A stretch of DNA of 64,000 bases from JAGVPT01 sp963717445 (lineage in GTDB: Bacteria; Bacteroidota; Ignavibacteria; UBA10030; UBA8401). A program made the translations under genes and the position numbers. This document shows positions 1 to 8,321 of the stretch, in pieces. Numbering within the stretch: the first letter of the stretch is position 1; each line of letters starts with the position of its first letter. Location of the stretch: assembly GCA_963717445.1 (NCBI GenBank), contig OY970334.1, positions 4,030,001 through 4,094,000 of the forward strand, in the 5' to 3' direction. The notes under the pieces were generated by a model. It ran no database searches. It saw only the letters and a list, made by a program, of their open reading frames with translations, and had not been told where the DNA came from.

Positions 1-63
1 TCCTCAAGAAAGCCTATGTCCACAAGGAGTCTAATCTTGGTTCGTAACTCCTCGTCTTGGGAT
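1..63 (-). pseudogene. Detached C-terminal fragment of the P-loop ATPase gene
   Basis: Read on the minus strand, these 63 bases are open and, if the IS at 64-1302 is removed with one copy of the 3-bp flank GAT, they continue the ATPase frame: ...DSATLS then QDEELRTKIRLLVDIGFLE, running off the left edge. The stretch has the feel of a winged-helix end (L..L.D.GFLE). In the present sequence it is separated from its promoter and start by the insertion, so it is a gene remnant. The remaining 3' end lies outside the window. Confidence 0.7.
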
Positions 64-134
64 TGACCTGCCCCCCAAAAACCGATCCACTCTGAAGTTA
101 GAAAATTTTATATTGTGGATCAACGGAGGCAGCA

Positions 135-413
135 ATGAGCAGAAAAAAGCATACAGCGGAGGAGATCATCAACAAACTGCGAGAAGCAGAGGTCTTGCAG
201 GCTAAGGGGATGTCGATCGAGGAAGTGATGCGACAGCTTGGAATAAGCGATGCAACGTATTACAAGTGGCGGAGGGAGTATGGAGGCCTACGGGTTGATC
301 AGGCAAAGCGATTGAAGGAGCTAGAACAGGAGAACAGCCGATTGCGGAGGGTCGTGGCGGATCTGACGATTGATAACTCGATCTTGAAGGAAGCCTCACG
401 GGGAAACTTTTAA
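135..413 (+). CDS. IS3 transposase OrfA
   Basis: This 92-residue protein has a helix-turn-helix of the transposase_8 type at about residues 8-50 (EEIINKLREAEVL, then GISDATYYKWRREY), followed by a leucine-zipper-like helix (LKELEQENSRLRRVVADL) used for dimerisation in IS3 elements. It binds the element ends. It stops at TAA 411-413, and the second transposase frame is open from before this stop in the -1 frame, so OrfA is also the N-terminal part of the OrfAB transposase made by frameshifting near the run ACTTTTA at 406-412. Length and layout are normal for the family. Confidence 0.92.
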   Translation: MSRKKHTAEEIINKLREAEVLQAKGMSIEEVMRQLGISDATYYKWRREYGGLRVDQAKRLKELEQENSRLRRVVADLTIDNSILKEASRGNF

Positions 414-457
414 GCCCGGTCAAACGGCGCCGGGCAGCGGAAGAGATCCAGGAAGAA

Positions 458-1255
458 ATGATCGTATCAGAGCGACGAGTATGCCGTGTATTGGGACAAG
501 CACGATCAACGCAGCGACAAGAGCACAGAGCCAGCGAAGAAGAAGAACGCCTTACACAGCGCATCACAGAGCTGGCATGTCAATATGGGCGTTATGGCTA
601 TCGTCGGGTAACCTTGTTACTGAGGACTGAAGGATGGCGTGTGAACCACAAGCGAGTCGAACGGATATGGCGTCAGGAAGGCCTGAAAGTGCCCAAAAGG
701 CAGCGCAAGCGACGACGTCTATGGCTCAATGATGGATCCTATATCCGACTGAGACCAGAACACAAGGATCACGTCTGGAGTTATGATTTTGTTGCAGACA
801 GAACGAGTAATGGAAAACCGTTAAGGATGCTCAACGTGATCGACGAGTACACCAGAGAATGCCTGGCGATCAGGATTGACCGGAAGCTTACCTCGAACGA
901 TGTTGTGGAGGCTTTAGCAGAATTATTTGTGACGAGGGGAACCCCGGCACATATCCGCTCGGACAATGGACCGGAGTTTATTGCAGAGGCAGTACGAACA
1001 TGGCTTCAACGGCTCGGTGTGGATCCACTCTTTATCGAACCGGGAAGTCCTTGGGAGAACGGATACATCGAATCATTCAACGGAAAGTTAAGAGACGAGT
1101 TGCTTAATGGAGAGATCTTTGATACAATTACGGAGGCAAAGGTTGTGACGGAACGATGGAGGAACTACTACAACAAAATCAGACCACACAGTTCGTTAGG
1201 CTACAAACCACCGGCACCGGAAACATTTTATTCACTTCAGGTTGCCAATGCCTGA
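458..1255 (+). CDS. IS3 transposase OrfB (DDE integrase domain)
   Basis: This is the catalytic half of the IS3 transposase, with an rve-type integrase core. The DDE triad is readable: D in WSYDFVAD (about residue 110), D in RSDNGPEF, and E in NGYIESFNGKLRDE. The start at 458 is only the first ATG. The frame is open upstream to at least 410 (LSPVKRRRAAEEIQEE), as expected for an OrfAB fusion made by -1 frameshifting rather than independent initiation. The N-terminal part (ERRVCRVLGQARSTQR) is the usual HTH_21-like region. No stop or frameshift damages it, so the element may still be active. Confidence 0.93.
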   Translation: MIVSERRVCRVLGQARSTQRQEHRASEEEERLTQRITELACQYGRYGYRRVTLLLRTEGWRVNHKRVERIWRQEGLKVPKRQRKRRRLWLNDGSYIRLRPEHKDHVWSYDFVADRTSNGKPLRMLNVIDEYTRECLAIRIDRKLTSNDVVEALAELFVTRGTPAHIRSDNGPEFIAEAVRTWLQRLGVDPLFIEPGSPWENGYIESFNGKLRDELLNGEIFDTITEAKVVTERWRNYYNKIRPHSSLGYKPPAPETFYSLQVANA

Positions 1256-1298
1256 AAAAATTAACTAACTTAACATTGGCACATAAACTGGGGGCAGG

Positions 1299-2624
1299 TC
1301 ACGATAGAGTAGCGGAATCATATTCAGATTTTTTGTCGCGGAAGGCTTGAATGAGATATGCGCTCTCGCCTGCTTCCGCAAGAAGAGTGTCTTCGACACG
1401 TTCTTGGCTTAGCGAGGTTAGTCCTCTCTTAATCGAGTCAGCCTGAAAGATTGACTCACCCACTTTCAGGGCGCGTGGATCGCGTTCTTCTTTGCGAATT
1501 TGAATGTCTCGAGCTTTCTTAAGTAGATCGATTAAATTGCGAGGGGGCTTGACACCGTTACCATCACGAATTCGGGATAAGATCCAGGTCCACGTCAAAG
1601 GTTTTTTTTCTCCAACGTCGATTTGTTCAGGGAAGAAAAATGCGAAGATTTCTTTCTTAGTTCTTCCGCCAAGGTTTGCCTCATTGATGACTTTCGAGTT
1701 ATTCATTATTCGACGCATCAAAAGGTCGAAGAGGTCCTCGTCGTTCCAAGTCACGGCTATTCTTCGGGCATTTACGTGGGTGAGGTTTACGAAGCCGCCT
1801 TCTATTATTTTTCTAAACAAATCGTTCCTCACAAACAGCTTAAGGCGGATGTTCTCGAATTCGAGCAAATCGAGGTATGTTCTGAATAACGCACGAAGAG
1901 CTGGTTTTTCAGTATTTGGGAATCCTTGGAATGCTTCATCAAGTCTATCAATTACGACCCATGCTTTTAGTTCAATCTGAGCAAGAACTTGATTGAGAAG
2001 GAGAAATGCTTCATAATGGTCAACGACAGGATGCGGTGAGTCACGGGGAGGAGCCTCTTCTCCAAACTCTACTTTTGGTACCAGGATAGGCATTCCTTGT
2101 GGACTAATCGTCATTTTTAATTCGACGGACTTTGGAGTGATTAATCTCTGAACAACATTAACCAATTTGGAGAAAACGGTGTTGGGTGTATCATCAACTG
2201 TGCGTAAATCAATTTTCTTGAGAAGATCGTCCAACTCGATCATTTCGTCAGAGTAAGATCCTTCATAAACCTGTAGAATCCAATTGCCAACAAGTGAGAT
2301 GATGTAAGCTTTCCAGATTGTCAAGTATTGCCCTTCATCAAGAACTTTCGTTTGTGCAAGGCGTTGGAAAACTGGATTGCCCGAAGGATTGAATCCGGTG
2401 ATTATCTCGGTGTCTTCAAGAGAGGCGATTGATCTGTATGTGCTTTGGAGGATTTTATAGAGTGACGTTTTACCGGTTCCTTTGTCGCCGGCTATAATGT
2501 CGCCTTTGTCTCCAATTAAAGAGCGAAAGGTATCGGTTTCCACGAAGTACTCTTGGAGGCCAGTGTCAAATTCAGCGACTGAACTTCCGAGGTTCAGGTC
2601 CTTCAGTATTTCTAATGGTGTCAT
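1299..2624 (-). CDS. P-loop ATPase (Sll1717-like), 3' end cut off by the IS
   Basis: The protein has a Walker A motif GDKGTGKTSLY at about residues 46-56 and a Walker-B-like AWVVIDRLDEAF at about 220-231, the layout of the poorly characterised Sll1717-type STAND/KAP-like ATPases, many of which lie near defence genes. The start at 2624 follows GAGGAG. The reading frame ends on TGA at 1301-1299, which belongs to the terminal repeat of the adjacent IS3 element. The original frame continues in bases 63-1. The 441-residue product is therefore truncated and may be inactive. Upstream lies an attC-like site, and the next two genes on the same strand are separated by similar sites. Substrate and role are unknown. 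Confidence 0.75.
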   Translation of the reverse strand: MTPLEILKDLNLGSSVAEFDTGLQEYFVETDTFRSLIGDKGDIIAGDKGTGKTSLYKILQSTYRSIASLEDTEIITGFNPSGNPVFQRLAQTKVLDEGQYLTIWKAYIISLVGNWILQVYEGSYSDEMIELDDLLKKIDLRTVDDTPNTVFSKLVNVVQRLITPKSVELKMTISPQGMPILVPKVEFGEEAPPRDSPHPVVDHYEAFLLLNQVLAQIELKAWVVIDRLDEAFQGFPNTEKPALRALFRTYLDLLEFENIRLKLFVRNDLFRKIIEGGFVNLTHVNARRIAVTWNDEDLFDLLMRRIMNNSKVINEANLGGRTKKEIFAFFFPEQIDVGEKKPLTWTWILSRIRDGNGVKPPRNLIDLLKKARDIQIRKEERDPRALKVGESIFQADSIKRGLTSLSQERVEDTLLAEAGESAYLIQAFRDKKSEYDSATLS

Positions 2625-2668
2625 TTTGATCTCCTCGTTCTAATGCATTATGTGTTGTGACGAAACGT

Positions 2669-2742
2669 GGCGACCTAACGAACCCGAGCTAAACTGCAGC
2701 GACGGCTGGTTCCCTTCGCTTTAGAGACTCATTAGCCCGTGC
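2669..2742 (-). repeat. attC-like inverted-repeat site A
   Basis: On the minus strand, right after the stop of the 2743-3420 gene, the sequence begins GGGCTAATGAG and ends GTTCGTTAGGTCGC, with imperfectly complementary inner parts (CTAAAGCGAAGGGAACC against the CGGGTTCG side). This has the outline of an integron attC site: an R''-like box, two inner boxes and an R' box GTTAGGT that fits GTTRRRY. It is about 74 nt long and sits between the gene and the start of the ATPase gene. It is weaker than site B and is called mainly by comparison with it. Confidence 0.45.
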
Positions 2743-3420
2743 TCAGATTGTTGCTTTAATAACGCGTTTTCGTTCTTCCTCAAGCGACGCTATCTGGTCC
2801 GCGCTGAATGGCTCGTACATTTTTACATCTTGATGAGTGATTAGGTTCTCCACAAGCCAGTGTCCAGCGGAAGTTATATTTTTGTGTATCTTCAACTCCC
2901 ATTTCATTTCTGTTGTAGTGCCACTCGCTGTTGTCTTTCTTGTTTGAAGGCAGGTCATTATGCTGCCAACAGCAGTGCTAAGATAATCATATAGATCGGG
3001 CCCAAGAAATATGGAGGCGAGAAAAAGATTTTGGCGAGTTTCAAGAACTTTGTGCCAAAATCTATTGATTTCGTCCTTTGGAGTCGCCGTTGTCCACGAC
3101 CAACAATCTTGGTATTCGAAATAGAGCCCATAGACGGAATGATAGTGCGCAAGTTTTTTAGCGGCTGATTGTTTGGCAATTTCAAGCCTGAATCTGCTTC
3201 TCAACTCTTCATCGCGGAAAGCTACATCGAGCTTGCGAGAAAAGGATTCAACTGATTTCTTCGATATTTCGTCCGCAATGCCTTCGACTCTTCTGAGAAA
3301 GTAACGCAGGATAAGCCAAACGGCAATTCCTAAGGTAGTGAGAAGTAGCCCAATTGATGGCGCAAACATGCGAGCGACTTCTCGGACAGTTTTTAAGTAA
3401 AGGTCAATTTCTGTCGGCAT
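2743..3420 (-). CDS. Hypothetical protein with one N-terminal membrane helix
   Basis: Not recognised. The 225-residue protein has one membrane segment at about residues 18-40 (MFAPSIGLLLTTLGIAVWLILRYF) and a soluble, probably cytoplasmic, helical remainder. The start is supported by GAGGAG about 12 nt upstream of the ATG. The gene starts 28 nt after the GTTAGGGCGC end of attC-like site B and ends at the edge of site A, so gene plus site A has the layout of an integron cassette. No catalytic motif can be seen. Confidence 0.65.
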   Translation of the reverse strand: MPTEIDLYLKTVREVARMFAPSIGLLLTTLGIAVWLILRYFLRRVEGIADEISKKSVESFSRKLDVAFRDEELRSRFRLEIAKQSAAKKLAHYHSVYGLYFEYQDCWSWTTATPKDEINRFWHKVLETRQNLFLASIFLGPDLYDYLSTAVGSIMTCLQTRKTTASGTTTEMKWELKIHKNITSAGHWLVENLITHQDVKMYEPFSADQIASLEEERKRVIKATI

Positions 3421-3447
3421 CTTGTTATTGACTCCTCAATAGTTGGT

Positions 3448-3608
3448 CTGCGCCCTAACGACCGGAGCTGAGCTGCGGCGGCGAACAGCCGCCAGGTAGT
3501 TCGTTGCGTGGATGTTCCACTCAGTTGTTCCTAAGACCGTCCAACACCGAGCGGCAAAATCGTCGACGGCTGGGTTCCGTCAGCTTGAGCGGCTGTTTAG
3601 GGCGCAGC
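3448..3608 (-). repeat. attC-like inverted-repeat site B (161 nt)
   Basis: The ends are complementary: CTGCGCCCTAAC at 3448-3459 and GTTTAGGGCGCAG at 3595-3607. A second, inner pair of similar boxes follows on each side (GGAGCTGAGCTGC near 3461-3475, CAGCTTGAGCGGC near 3581-3593). On the minus strand it reads R''-like GCCCTAAAC, then inner boxes, a long variable centre, and R' GTTAGGGCGC. It fills the gap between two small genes almost completely. That nested, imperfect symmetry is the structural hallmark of integron attC sites, which reach this length in some chromosomal integrons. Confidence 0.6.
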
Positions 3609-3619
3609 ACGAATATGAG

Positions 3620-4318
3620 CTATTTGAATTCATATGGCTCTTCCGTTAGATGCGCTTCATTTTGTTTGCAATAAATGATACCAATATCACTCAGTAAGAA
3701 TTGCATAGTCTTTGGATCCATTGCAACAAGTCCGCGTGATGCGAGCTCACGGATAGCGATGATGAACTCTGGATATTCAGGATTGAATGCTCCAATTGTG
3801 AAAGTCCATCGTTTTGAGAAGTCATCAAAGGCTTTTTGGTATTTCCAGAGAGTGGAAAGAATTTTATTTATAATTTTGGACAGATTTGCAGGCAAAGGTG
3901 CTACTCCAAGCGGTAGAACTACGTCAGGTGCAGGTGCTGGCGTCGGAAAGGTTGCTTGACCTTGTTTAGATCTAAACTTCCACTGTCCAAATGAAATCTC
4001 TTCAAGGTTTTTAATATATTCCGCCAGATGTTGCAGTGCCGCTGACAGGTGCTTCCGAAACATGAGGACTAAAAACACAACAACGAATGGCCAAGCATAT
4101 GCGATGAGAAGGTCTTTGATCGTGATCCAACTATCAGGCAATTGTATTTGTTGGGTTGTGTTCGTACACTCTCGCGGGACTTGAATCGTTATCGTGTTTA
4201 CATTCTGAGGCTGTAAAGAAGTACCCTTGGTTTTAACAATAGCACTGTCCTTTTTAACAGTTCGAAGCACTTTTTTCACGCTCGTGGAAGGACAATTTGT
4301 TTGTTGGTCTGACGTCAT
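3620..4318 (-). CDS. Hypothetical single-span membrane protein
   Basis: Not recognised. The 232-residue protein has a polar N-terminal part with a Thr/Gln-rich stretch (about 30-60), one membrane helix at about 72-92 (LLIAYAWPFVVVFLVLMF), then a linker rich in Pro/Ala (PTPAPAPDVVLPLGVAPLPA, about 130-150) and a helical C-terminal domain. The start follows GAGGAAC. The gene lies between site C and site B, starting about 60 nt after GTTAGGGCGCAG on the minus strand, so it too has a cassette-like arrangement. Confidence 0.65.
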   Translation of the reverse strand: MTSDQQTNCPSTSVKKVLRTVKKDSAIVKTKGTSLQPQNVNTITIQVPRECTNTTQQIQLPDSWITIKDLLIAYAWPFVVVFLVLMFRKHLSAALQHLAEYIKNLEEISFGQWKFRSKQGQATFPTPAPAPDVVLPLGVAPLPANLSKIINKILSTLWKYQKAFDDFSKRWTFTIGAFNPEYPEFIIAIRELASRGLVAMDPKTMQFLLSDIGIIYCKQNEAHLTEEPYEFK

Positions 4319-4727
4319 TTGCTGTTCCTCCTCGTGTGAAAATATTCAGAGTTTTTGAGTTAAGTAGATGTGAAATGTGCTGCGCCCTAACTAAGATTAG
4401 ATTGTATGTAGCAATAACACGTTGCCTTTTAGTATGAATGATAGACTTCTCCCCACAGGATAATGTAAGAATCGTGGGAGTATGCGGTAGGTTTAAGATT
4501 GCCCCCGCTCTATCTCTGGTACAAAACTACACGATTTTGTAAGCAAACGCAACCTTATCCAACATTTGATTGAATTGCATATCCGCGATTTTTCCTCTAT
4601 CTTTTCGTAGATTTCTTGAGGCGGAGACCTTATTTGAATCCATTCCCTTCGAATCAATTGACGAAATCCCATAATTCAAGGCATTCAAAAGTAAACAGAC
4701 CGGTTCTTTTCTTATCAACATACAATC
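4319..4727. other. Intergenic region with a third attC-like end
   Basis: CTGCGCCCTAAC at 4380-4391 is identical to the left end of site B, but no complementary partner was found to its right within the gap, so it is either half of an attC-like site or the recombination point at the head of the array. A 64-codon frame on the minus strand (4721-4527) has no ribosome site and no recognisable features and is not called. The promoter of the divergent restriction gene must lie in the right half, but no clear -35/-10 pair stands out. Confidence 0.4.
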
Positions 4728-7700
4728 GTGAAAAATAAGAGTGCGATGAAACAGGTTGTCATCGAAAACCCGATTCTAAATTCCCCATTCAAGGAGCCGG
4801 CCCGCCATTTCCGATTCTCGGACGAAGGTATCACTAACGAGATTGTTGAAGGTCGCAGGATTAGTTCCTACTTCATCCCGATAGCCAAACCCCGAAAAAA
4901 AGGCGGGAATCAACTTACCTTCGATACTGAATGGACTGAAGATCGCATTGAAGAGAACAAGTTCATCAATCAAGTGCGAGAGCGGGTTGCACAATGGAGA
5001 AATCAAGGGTATCCGTCTTCGAGCATTACCAAGACCACAAAGCAATTGCTTGAATATTGGCAACACGAGGATCGTACTCGGAAACTCTTCTTCTGTCAAA
5101 TTGAAGCTGTAGAGACTGCCATCTATCTAACCGAGGTAGCCAAAAAATACGGTGATACCTGGATCGACAATAAGATTCATGCCGCCAATCTCGAAGCGAA
5201 TCCGTTGCTCTACAGGGTCGCCTTTAAGATGGCTACCGGTTCCGGCAAAACTGTTGTCATGGCCATGATCATTGCATGGCAAGCGCTCAACAAGATTGCG
5301 AACTCTCAGGACTCGCTTTTTTCCGATTCGTTCTTGATTGTCACACCGGGCATTACAATTCGTGATCGACTGCGCGTGCTGCTACCGAACGATCCGCAAA
5401 ATTACTACAAAGCGATGGACATAGTTCCGCCGGATTTGCTTGAGGAACTTGGTAAAGCTAAAATCATCATTACAAACTTTCATGCGTTTGGGCGGCGAGA
5501 AAAAGTTGCTGCTGGCAAACTTACAAAGAGCATTCTGAGTAAAGGTGACACATCCGTTTTTACTGAGACGCCCGACCAAATGGTCCGACGTGTCTGTCGA
5601 GAGCTTGGCAGCAAAAAAAACATCGTTGTAATCAACGATGAAGCACATCACTGCTACAGACGAAAAGCAGACGGTGAGGAAGAAATGCTTAAAGGTGATG
5701 AACGCAAGGAAGCCGAGAAGCGTGAAGAGGAAGCGAGGATTTGGATTTCAGGACTTGAGGCTGTCAAAGCGAAACTTGGCCTCAAGGTTGTCTACGATCT
5801 TTCGGCTACTCCGTTCTTTTTGCGTGGATCAGGTTACCCAGAAGGGACGTTGTTCCCCTGGGTGGTATCAGATTTCTCGTTGATCGATGCAATAGAGTGC
5901 GGTATCGTCAAGGTTCCTCGTGTCCCGGTTTCTGATGATTCGATGGTGGGGGATCAACCAACGTACCGCGATCTTTGGCTTCGCATCCGAGAACATTTGC
6001 CCAAAAAGGGACGTAAAACTCAGGCGCTTGAGGGAGAGCCCAATCTCCCAGTGGAACTCGAAGGTGCACTCCAGAGCCTATATCTCAACTACGAGAAGTA
6101 CTACAGAAAGTGGGAGCAAAACACTGAGGCTCGTTCACGTGGCCTTACCCCTCCGGTCTTCATCGTAGTCTGCAACAACACCAACGTTTCAAAGATGGTG
6201 TACGACTATATTGCCGGATGGGAAAAAGAACTCCAAGACGAAGAAAGGATTGTAGTTCCTGGTAAACTCTCCCTCTTCAATAACGAAGAAAATGGAAAAT
6301 GGAGTGCAAGACCGAACACGATCCTTGTGGACAGCCAGCAATTGGAATCGGGGGAAGCGATGAGTGATGATTTCAAGAAAATTGCTGCTGCCGAGATAGA
6401 AGAGTTCAAAGCAGAGTATCGCCTTCGTTTTCCAGGCCGGGACGTTGACATCCTAACGGACGAAGATCTACTTCGTGAGGTCATGAACACGGTGGGCAAA
6501 CTTGGTAAACTTGGTGAGCAGATCAAATGCGTGGTAAGCGTGTCGATGCTAACCGAAGGGTGGGATGCAAATACTGTCACCCACATCCTTGGTGTGCGTG
6601 CCTTCGGTACACAACTGTTATGTGAACAGGTTGTCGGGAGAGGACTGCGCCGCATGAGCTATGCTGCAAATGAAAAGGGACACTTCATGCCCGAATACGC
6701 TGAGGTATATGGCGTACCGTTCTCCTTCATTCCCTCGGCAGGATCGGCTGTCGATCCAAGGCCCGGCCCAATGCCAACAAGAGTTCGTGCGCTTGAAGAC
6801 CGAGTGGCCTGCGAGATTACGTTCCCTCGTCTTACTGGTTACCGATATGAACTGCCCGCTGAAAAACTTACGGCAAAGTTTACAGATGCTTCTCGAATGG
6901 CATTATCAACTGCTGACATCCCAACCAAGACGGAGAATGCACCAATCGTTGGAGAAACGAGTATTCACACTCTCGACAAACTGAAACTGCGACGTGAGCA
7001 GGAAGTGATATTCCTGCTTTCTAAGTTTGTCTTAGAACGCTACTTGCGGGATGCTGATGACAATACAAAGCCGTGGCTATTCCCCCAACTGCTCCGCATC
7101 GCGAGAGATTGGCGCAACCAATGTGTTACGCTAAAAGACAACACCTTTGTTCAGCTGCTATTGCTCATCGAGTTCGCTAACCAAGCTGCTCAAAAAATCT
7201 ATCATGCAATTGTCAACGCAGATGAAGGCGGGAAGCGACTGATGCCGATTCTGCGACCATTCGATACTATCGGTTCCACTCGTTATGTTGACTTCGATAC
7301 AACTCGTTCCACGTATCGAACTCGTGAGGACCGGTGCCATGTGAACGATGTTGTTCTGCACAGTGGGTGGGAGGGGAAGATGGCGCAGACGCTTGAGGAC
7401 ATGGAAGATGTTTTCTGCTACGTTAAGAACCAGAATCTCGGGTTCACGATTCCATACACATTGGATTCCGAGGAGCACAACTACGTCCCCGACTTCATCG
7501 TGAAAGTAAATGATGGTCATGGGAAAGAAGACCTATTGAACCTTGTTATTGAGGTAACCGGTGAGAAGAAGAAGGACAAACAGGTGAAGGTATCAACTGC
7601 AAAGACACTTTGGATTCCTGCAGTGAATAATCACAGCGGTTTTGGACGATGGGACTTCTTGGAGATTGAAGATCCCTGGGATGCAGCTCATTCAATCATT

Positions 7701-7961
7701 GACTTCCTGAGACAGAGAGGTGATTCACAAGCTATCATACAGAAAACCTCCGATGTATCGGGGGGTGAGGCATGTATCCGTAATACAAGGATTGCTGTAT
7801 GGACGATCATCAGCCTAATTAAGCTCGGATCTTCAGACGCTGACATAATCAAAGCATATCCTTCCCTGGATATGGTTGATCTTCAATCTGCTCGGTTTTA
7901 CTTTGACCGGCACACTGATGAAATTGAGCAATCAATCAAGCAGCACGAGGAGGCAGATTAG
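4728..7961 (+). CDS. Type III-like restriction helicase/endonuclease with C-terminal DUF433 domain
   Basis: This 1077-residue SF2 helicase of the type III restriction (Res) kind has Walker A MATGSGKTVVM at about 168-178, DEAH box NDEAHHCY at about 303-310, a SAT motif (DLSATPFF), and motif VI QVVGRGLRRM at about 635-644. A C-terminal PD-(D/E)XK-like segment (YVPDFIV ... LVIEVTG) lies near 922-948. The last 70 or so residues (GGEACIRNTRIAVW, then IIKAYPSLDMVDLQSA) match DUF433, normally a free antitoxin paired with DUF5615. The next gene encodes that partner. GTG at 4728 and ATG at 4746 are both possible starts; neither has a good ribosome site. It would translocate on and cut DNA unmodified by the methyltransferase of 8322-11123. 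Confidence 0.9.
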   Translation: MKNKSAMKQVVIENPILNSPFKEPARHFRFSDEGITNEIVEGRRISSYFIPIAKPRKKGGNQLTFDTEWTEDRIEENKFINQVRERVAQWRNQGYPSSSITKTTKQLLEYWQHEDRTRKLFFCQIEAVETAIYLTEVAKKYGDTWIDNKIHAANLEANPLLYRVAFKMATGSGKTVVMAMIIAWQALNKIANSQDSLFSDSFLIVTPGITIRDRLRVLLPNDPQNYYKAMDIVPPDLLEELGKAKIIITNFHAFGRREKVAAGKLTKSILSKGDTSVFTETPDQMVRRVCRELGSKKNIVVINDEAHHCYRRKADGEEEMLKGDERKEAEKREEEARIWISGLEAVKAKLGLKVVYDLSATPFFLRGSGYPEGTLFPWVVSDFSLIDAIECGIVKVPRVPVSDDSMVGDQPTYRDLWLRIREHLPKKGRKTQALEGEPNLPVELEGALQSLYLNYEKYYRKWEQNTEARSRGLTPPVFIVVCNNTNVSKMVYDYIAGWEKELQDEERIVVPGKLSLFNNEENGKWSARPNTILVDSQQLESGEAMSDDFKKIAAAEIEEFKAEYRLRFPGRDVDILTDEDLLREVMNTVGKLGKLGEQIKCVVSVSMLTEGWDANTVTHILGVRAFGTQLLCEQVVGRGLRRMSYAANEKGHFMPEYAEVYGVPFSFIPSAGSAVDPRPGPMPTRVRALEDRVACEITFPRLTGYRYELPAEKLTAKFTDASRMALSTADIPTKTENAPIVGETSIHTLDKLKLRREQEVIFLLSKFVLERYLRDADDNTKPWLFPQLLRIARDWRNQCVTLKDNTFVQLLLLIEFANQAAQKIYHAIVNADEGGKRLMPILRPFDTIGSTRYVDFDTTRSTYRTREDRCHVNDVVLHSGWEGKMAQTLEDMEDVFCYVKNQNLGFTIPYTLDSEEHNYVPDFIVKVNDGHGKEDLLNLVIEVTGEKKKDKQVKVSTAKTLWIPAVNNHSGFGRWDFLEIEDPWDAAHSIIDFLRQRGDSQAIIQKTSDVSGGEACIRNTRIAVWTIISLIKLGSSDADIIKAYPSLDMVDLQSARFYFDRHTDEIEQSIKQHEEAD

Positions 7962-8297
7962 TTGGCCAAACTATACACCAATGAGAATTTCCCTCAGCCT
8001 TCAGTTGATGAACTTCGCAGATTAGGATATGACGTACTCACTTCGCATGAGGCTGGAAACTCAAATCAGCGAATCCCGGACCCCGATGTTCTTAATTATG
8101 CAACTGAAAAAGAAAGAGTACTAATTACCTTCAACCGGAAACACTTCATAGCTTTGCACAAATCAAATGGTGTGCACTCCGGTATCGTAGTATGCACCGT
8201 GGACAACGATTTCGTGGCGTTGGCGCAAAGGATAGACGTGGAACTTAAACAGAACGGTAACCCTGCTGGTATGCTGATCAAAGTCAACAGGCATTGA
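7962..8297 (+). CDS. DUF5615 family PIN-like protein (putative toxin)
   Basis: The 111-residue protein fits DUF5615: N-terminal LYTNENFPQPSVDELRRLGYDVLT, a middle NSNQRIPDPDVLNYA, and LITFNRKHFIALH, giving the acidic residues and the NR.HF signature of this PIN-related nuclease family. The start is TTG, on the base after the TAG of the previous gene, with GAGGAGG 9 nt upstream inside that gene, so the two are translationally coupled. The expected antitoxin, DUF433, is not a separate gene here; it is the C-terminal domain of the restriction enzyme. Nuclease activity is inferred from the family only. Confidence 0.9.
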   Translation: MAKLYTNENFPQPSVDELRRLGYDVLTSHEAGNSNQRIPDPDVLNYATEKERVLITFNRKHFIALHKSNGVHSGIVVCTVDNDFVALAQRIDVELKQNGNPAGMLIKVNRH

Positions 8298-8321
8298 AGG
8301 TCTCGTCAATAGGACAAACCG

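Larger units (their letters stand above)
64..1302 (+). mobile_element. IS3-family insertion sequence, apparently complete
   Basis: Terminal inverted repeats are visible: TGACCTGCCCCC at 64-75 and its complement GGGGGCAGGTCA at 1290-1301. Between them lie two overlapping-frame transposase ORFs typical of the IS3 family. The trinucleotide GAT stands directly left of the element (61-63) and at 1303-1305 on the right, consistent with a 3-bp target duplication if the right end is taken as 1302; this is inferred, because the right repeat itself ends at 1301. The target is the ATPase gene on the minus strand, whose present stop codon (1299-1301) is supplied by the right terminal repeat. Confidence 0.9.

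Noticed and set aside
4527..4721. 64-codon minus-strand frame upstream of the restriction gene
   Set aside because: No start signal and no recognisable domain; not supported, although a small regulator there cannot be excluded.
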